64,000 bases of DNA from Bacteroidota bacterium (lineage in GTDB: Bacteria; Bacteroidota; Bacteroidia; Chitinophagales; Chitinophagaceae), in the NCBI GenBank assembly GCA_023387985.1, contig JAEWHC010000009.1, forward strand, positions 372,001-436,000. The letters run 5' to 3'. The translations under genes and the position numbers were made by a program. The notes under the pieces are model-generated. The model did no database searches, was not told the DNA's origin, and saw only the letters and a program-made list of their open reading frames with translations. Below are positions 60,429-64,000 of this stretch, piece after piece. The stretch's first letter is position 1. Every line of letters starts with the position of its first letter.

Positions 60429-61928
60429 CTAAGCATGAGCCTCATCCTGCTCTTCCGGAACCCAGACACTTACATTGCCTGCGGGACACGGAAAATCGCC
60501 CCAGCCATCTTCACGAATCTCCACTTTTTCGTCAAACCGGCCAAGCAGATCGTAAAACGTTTGCCCTGCATAAGCTTCACCCATATGCATGGGTTTGTTG
60601 TACGCTTCAAAGTTGCTCATGATCACGGCACAACCCCGGTTGAAACCATCGCCTTCACGAACCCAGCCAACACAATGCGCATCCTCAAAATAATCGTGTT
60701 GCGCACCGTATGCAAATTGTTTGCGTGCAAGCATCAATTGCTCTATACCATCTACTTTATCCAGGAAAATCTCCTGGTCGTTGCCTTCCTTGTCTTTGTC
60801 CCAGTAATGCCCCCCAAACAGGTCAGGATAAAATAAACAGGGATACCCGGCTTCACGAAGCAAAATGAATGCATAGGCAAGTGGTTTAAACCATTTTTCC
60901 ACCGGCGCTTCCAGTTGTTGAAGCGGTTGTGTATCGTGATTGTCTACTACAGTTACCGCATGTTCGGGATCGGCTTCCACCAAAGTGCCTGCAAAGATCT
61001 GGCGGAGATCGTATTCGGCGCCCCGCAGGGAAGCCAGGTGAAAGTTGCGGTGGAGCGAGGAATCGAATAGGCTCATCGTGCCTTCAGTGGCATCAATATA
61101 ACGTTGCAATAGTTCCAAATGCCCCGGAGCCCAATATTCACCTACTGCGAAAATATCCTTTTCGGTATTGGAGCGAAGGATGGCCAGCCATTCTTTGTAA
61201 AATTCATGAGACTGGTGTTTAACCGCATCGAGCCGTACACCATCAAAAGGTATCTGATCATGGTACCATTTTGCCCAGTAATTCAGTTCTTCCCTTACGT
61301 GTGGATTGCGGTGTTCAATATCATTGTACATCAGGTAATCGTAATTGCCTTTTTCGGTGTCAATCACATCTTCCCATCCATCGTGTACTGTATAGTCGTT
61401 GATGATGCGGTATATGCCTTCCGGTTCGCCTTCAGCAAAATCTGTTCCTGTAAAGCAATTGAAATCCCAAATAAAATCCGAATAGGTTTTTCCCCGGCCG
61501 GGAAAAGTGAATTTCGTAAAACTGGTTATGTCGTGAGGTTCTGAAACAACTTTAGACCTGTCTTCGGAATCTACTTTTATCGCCTGAAAGGTTTCTGTTT
61601 CGTCTCCACCTGCTTTGTGATTGAGGACAATGTCGACATAAACCTGGATGCCATTTTCCTGGAGGATGCGGACAGCTTCCTGGTATTGTTCCTTGGTGCC
61701 ATATTTGGTGGGGATGGTGCCCTTCTGGTCGAATTCTCCTAAATCATAAAGATCATAGGGGTCATAACCATTGGAATATCCTCCACCGCCGGCTTTGTAG
61801 GCTGGAGGAAGCCAAACCGCGGTTATTCCCGTTTCCTTTAAGTAACCTGCTGAATTTTTGACTTCCTCATAGAACTTCCCGTCGCCTTCTGTATACCAAT
61901 GAAAATATTGGAGAATTGTTGCATTCAT
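60429..61928 (-). CDS. cytoplasmic alpha-amylase, GH13 subfamily 5-like
   Basis: From this start the enzyme has 499 residues and no signal peptide, so it should cleave internal alpha-1,4 links of glycogen or maltodextrins inside the cell. It begins MNATILQYFHWY, typical of GH13_5. The catalytic residues are Asp234 in DGVRLDAVKH, Glu264 in AVGEYW and Asp332 in VVDNHD. VLNHKAG holds a calcium-site region. An upstream in-frame ATG (61958) would lie within or before the -7 box and is rejected. No other glycogen gene is near. Confidence 0.92.
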   Translation of the reverse strand: MNATILQYFHWYTEGDGKFYEEVKNSAGYLKETGITAVWLPPAYKAGGGGYSNGYDPYDLYDLGEFDQKGTIPTKYGTKEQYQEAVRILQENGIQVYVDIVLNHKAGGDETETFQAIKVDSEDRSKVVSEPHDITSFTKFTFPGRGKTYSDFIWDFNCFTGTDFAEGEPEGIYRIINDYTVHDGWEDVIDTEKGNYDYLMYNDIEHRNPHVREELNYWAKWYHDQIPFDGVRLDAVKHQSHEFYKEWLAILRSNTEKDIFAVGEYWAPGHLELLQRYIDATEGTMSLFDSSLHRNFHLASLRGAEYDLRQIFAGTLVEADPEHAVTVVDNHDTQPLQQLEAPVEKWFKPLAYAFILLREAGYPCLFYPDLFGGHYWDKDKEGNDQEIFLDKVDGIEQLMLARKQFAYGAQHDYFEDAHCVGWVREGDGFNRGCAVIMSNFEAYNKPMHMGEAYAGQTFYDLLGRFDEKVEIREDGWGDFPCPAGNVSVWVPEEQDEAHA

Positions 61929-61944
61929 TTTTTTAGTTTCAAAG

Positions 61945-61973
61945 TAAAGATAAAGCAAACACGTGTCGCCAAA
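61945..61973 (-). promoter_or_regulatory. promoter of the alpha-amylase gene
   Basis: On the minus strand TTTG (61970-61973) and TATCTTTA (61945-61952) are 17 bases apart. The ATG at 61928 is 16 bases downstream, which supports that start. Confidence 0.5.
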
Positions 61974-62167
61974 ATTATAAATATTGGTTTACAATGATTT
62001 GTAAAACGTTGGTTTCTTTTTACGCGCCGGATGTATGGTTACCAGCCATGGAGCCGCTGTTCATCCCGGAACTACTTCGACCCGGATTTCCAACTCCCGC
62101 TTTTTAAATTTCCAACATTTCAACATCTTAACGTATCACTCAAGTCTGCTTTTCTATATTAGCGTTT

Positions 62168-63595
62168 ATGAGAAATATAATCAAAACGTTGCTGATCCTG
62201 TGTGCTTATTTGGCTGTTGGACATGTGCATGGACAAACGCTGAACGGGAAGCTTAATGCGGCATTTGCAACCTACAACAAAGATGCGCAGAATAAATATG
62301 GCATTACCGGTTTCGTGGTTGAAGAAATTGATGGTAACGTAGTTTATAGTTATAATGCCCATACGGGCCTCGCCCCGGCGAGCGCACAAAAAGTGGTTAC
62401 TGCAGTTACTGCTCTTGATGTGTTTGGGCCCCAATACAATTATTTAACATCAGTAAGCCATTCCGGAAGCATAAATGCAGGCACGTTAAACGGAGATTTG
62501 CTGATTGAGGGCAGTGGCGACCCTACACTTGCAAGTTGGCGTTACGGGTCCAAACCGGAAGAAGGTTTTTTCGAACAGGTGCTGCAGAGCCTGCGGGCAA
62601 AAGCCATTCAGCAAATAAACGGTAACCTGGTTGCGACCAATACGCGATGGAGTGTGCAGCCCATTCCCGGTGGATGGATTTATGATGACATGGGCAATTA
62701 TTATGGCGCGGGTTCATGGGCTTTAAATTACCATGAAAACCAGTATGATGTGCATTATATGGCCACTGGCAGCCCGGGCAGAGTTCTCAAGCAAAGTGGG
62801 CAGGTCCCCTCTTCCGGAATCGTGGAATGGGACGACCTGATGACCCTGGGCAATGCCGGCACCGGCGACCGTGGATACATTTATGCCCCTCCGTACAGTA
62901 CCTATGCTTACACCAACGGTTCCCTGGGCAAAACAGACAGGAATTTTCCCATTAGCGGTTCGATGCCGCATGGTGAATGGTCTCTCCTCGATGCCTTAAA
63001 AACCTATTTGGTCAAAAATGGAATAGCGGTAAACGGTGGTCCTGTTCCTGCACTCGAGATTATTTCGGGCCGTGAAAAATTGCCGGTAGTGGCTGAAACC
63101 CTTATGCGGCATCAATCCATTGGCATGGATTCGATTGTCTACTGGTTTCTTCGGAGAAGCATCAATCTTTATGGCGAGGCCTTATTGAAATCCATGGCCG
63201 AAGTAAAGACCGGCATTGGTGAAACAGCCAAAGGCACTGATTGGGTAACCCAATTTTGGGCAGGCAAAGGAGTGCCAAAAGAATCGTTGCGAATCCAGGA
63301 CGGATCCGGACTTTCACCGCAAAACCGGGTGACAGCCCAAAGCCTTGTGCAAGTGATGCAGTATGCCCGTAAGCAAAGCTGGTACCCCGTATTTTATGAT
63401 GGCCTGCCATTAATTGACGGTAAAAAAATGAAGAGCGGAACCATTGGTGGCGCCAAAAGTTATACGGGTTATTTAAAAGACCGCAATGGCAAAGAGTATA
63501 CTTTTGCGATCATAACCAACAATTATTCCGGTTCGCCTTCAGCATTGGTACAGAAAATGTGGAAGGTGCTTGATGTGGTGGTCGGACACAAATGA
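62168..63595 (+). CDS. dacB: D-alanyl-D-alanine carboxypeptidase/endopeptidase, PBP4 type
   Basis: The 475-residue protein has a signal peptide (1-22) and the three PBP motifs of the S13 family: SAQK (Ser72, Lys75), SIN in RRSINLYGEALLK, and KSGT near residue 421. PBP4 trims or opens peptidoglycan cross-links in the periplasm. The length and a large insert between the first two motifs fit the family. It stands alone on the plus strand. Confidence 0.92.
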   Translation: MRNIIKTLLILCAYLAVGHVHGQTLNGKLNAAFATYNKDAQNKYGITGFVVEEIDGNVVYSYNAHTGLAPASAQKVVTAVTALDVFGPQYNYLTSVSHSGSINAGTLNGDLLIEGSGDPTLASWRYGSKPEEGFFEQVLQSLRAKAIQQINGNLVATNTRWSVQPIPGGWIYDDMGNYYGAGSWALNYHENQYDVHYMATGSPGRVLKQSGQVPSSGIVEWDDLMTLGNAGTGDRGYIYAPPYSTYAYTNGSLGKTDRNFPISGSMPHGEWSLLDALKTYLVKNGIAVNGGPVPALEIISGREKLPVVAETLMRHQSIGMDSIVYWFLRRSINLYGEALLKSMAEVKTGIGETAKGTDWVTQFWAGKGVPKESLRIQDGSGLSPQNRVTAQSLVQVMQYARKQSWYPVFYDGLPLIDGKKMKSGTIGGAKSYTGYLKDRNGKEYTFAIITNNYSGSPSALVQKMWKVLDVVVGHK

Positions 63596-63620
63596 AAATT
63601 CAAAAGTAAAAATGCAAAAG

Positions 63621-63644
63621 GAAAAATTGCCCGGCAAGTCCGGG
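63621..63644 (-). terminator. weak terminator-like hairpin downstream of nnrD
   Basis: On the minus strand CCCGG and CCGGG (63630-63644) form a 5-bp stem, followed after CAA by TTTTT. It lies 85 bases beyond the nnrD stop. Confidence 0.35.
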
Positions 63645-63728
63645 GGCTGCAGATAAAATCAGTGTAAGCAAATAAATTCAAACAGTCCGTAAAACAGCAA
63701 GCTCTTTCAGCATCATTGCTTTTTTGAA

Positions 63729-64000
63729 TTATGCATAATAGTCTTTTAGCGCCGCAGACAAATTCCCGATAATGCCCATTGCACTCATGCCTTCCATCCC
63801 TGTGCTTTCGGAAGCCAGGTCTCCGGCTTTGCCATGCAGGTACATACCCGCCACGGCGGCGTCTTCTGTGGTGTACCCCTTTGCAATTAACCCGGTAATC
63901 AGGCCGGTTAACACGTCACCACTTCCACCTTTGGCCATGCCTGCATTGCCGGTATTGTTGATCCACCAATTTCCACCAGGGGTGAAAACCATGGAATATG
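63729..64000 (-). CDS. nnrD: ADP-dependent NAD(P)H-hydrate dehydratase domain (C-terminal end only)
   Basis: The gene runs in from beyond the window; 90 residues are visible. KGGSGDVLTGLITGLIAKG carries the catalytic aspartate of the ribokinase-like dehydratase (GSGD), and AAVAGMYLHGKAGDLAS and the short C-terminal helix fit the family. The enzyme repairs hydrated NAD(P)H using ADP. Whether an epimerase (NnrE) half is fused upstream, as is usual, cannot be seen. Confidence 0.9.
   Translation of the reverse strand, partial: YSMVFTPGGNWWINNTGNAGMAKGGSGDVLTGLITGLIAKGYTTEDAAVAGMYLHGKAGDLASESTGMEGMSAMGIIGNLSAALKDYYA

Noticed and set aside
61929..61958. Upstream ATG start for the alpha-amylase
   Set aside because: It lies within or before the -7 box at 61945-61952, and MNATILQYFHWY is the normal family start.
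1..64000. tRNA genes, CRISPR arrays, insertion sequences, prophage or defence islands
   Set aside because: No GGTTCGANTCC-type T-arm with a matching acceptor, no regularly spaced repeats, and no transposase, integrase or defence-type protein was seen on reading the window.

Overview
The window looks like chromosomal DNA from a member of the Bacteroidota, most probably the Chitinophagales/Chitinophagaceae or a close relative. The evidence is a GldB-type gliding lipoprotein, DUF5686, DUF6089 and DUF5522 proteins, the large three-domain form of IspG, many short lipoprotein signals (…SC/…AC), and repeated upstream boxes of the form TAnnTTTGc (sometimes with TTTG or TTTA 17-20 bases before them). 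That box is the known promoter signature of the Bacteroidota primary sigma factor. I found no tRNA, rRNA, CRISPR array, transposase or phage gene. Most of the window is ordinary, compact, vertically inherited sequence.

Layout. 1-4.6 kb: the end of an oxalate/formate-type MFS transporter, a membrane EFR1 flavodoxin-ferredoxin, a CE15 esterase and a TPR lipoprotein. 4.9-8.1 kb: a tight redox operon of an ECF-type S component, a DUF362 protein and a NapH/NapG-like polyferredoxin fusion; its role is unknown and it is the most interesting protein-coding locus here. 8.2-16 kb: a PQQ dehydrogenase with an internal cytochrome c domain, ispG, a class D beta-lactamase, a DUF3365 haem lipoprotein, and a PA0069-type radical SAM gene paired with a 2H-phosphoesterase-like protein that has lost both catalytic histidines. 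16-26.4 kb: AmiD-like amidase, glpK, DUF6089, a lipid kinase, a PLP fold-III enzyme coupled to an aldonolactone oxidase, an epimerase, an LpxD-family acyltransferase and a histidine phosphatase.

25.3-26.8 kb holds two gene-free intervals with signs of non-coding RNA. One is a short plus-strand transcript unit ending in a strong terminator. The other is a minus-strand rod-shaped structure of about 130 bases followed directly by a terminator, which resembles 6S RNA in shape. 26.8-44.6 kb: cell-wall, folding and central-metabolism genes (GH25 lysozyme, VanZ, gcvH, cyclophilin, aldose epimerase, CYTH, DoxX, chrA, icd, apaG, gldB, trmB, an M23 peptidase). This stretch also contains a rhomboid that has lost its serine and its oxyanion residues, and a promoter nested inside a terminator hairpin. 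44.7-64 kb: alaS with an M28 peptidase, a Ca2+-type P-ATPase, DUF5686, rarA, aspS, DUF2200, cinA, a cytoplasmic alpha-amylase, dacB, and the end of nnrD running off the window.

The genes work together mainly as housekeeping: translation (alaS, aspS, trmB), envelope synthesis and turnover (amidase, M23, GH25, DacB, LpxD family), central carbon (icd, glpK, gcvH, amylase) and repair (rarA, cinA). Overlapping stop/start pairs (DUF362/polyferredoxin, aldonolactone oxidase/PLP enzyme, cyclophilin/its upstream gene, rhomboid/EEP, alaS/M28, aspS/membrane protein) mark likely translational coupling. All functional calls come from motif recognition by eye; no database search was run.
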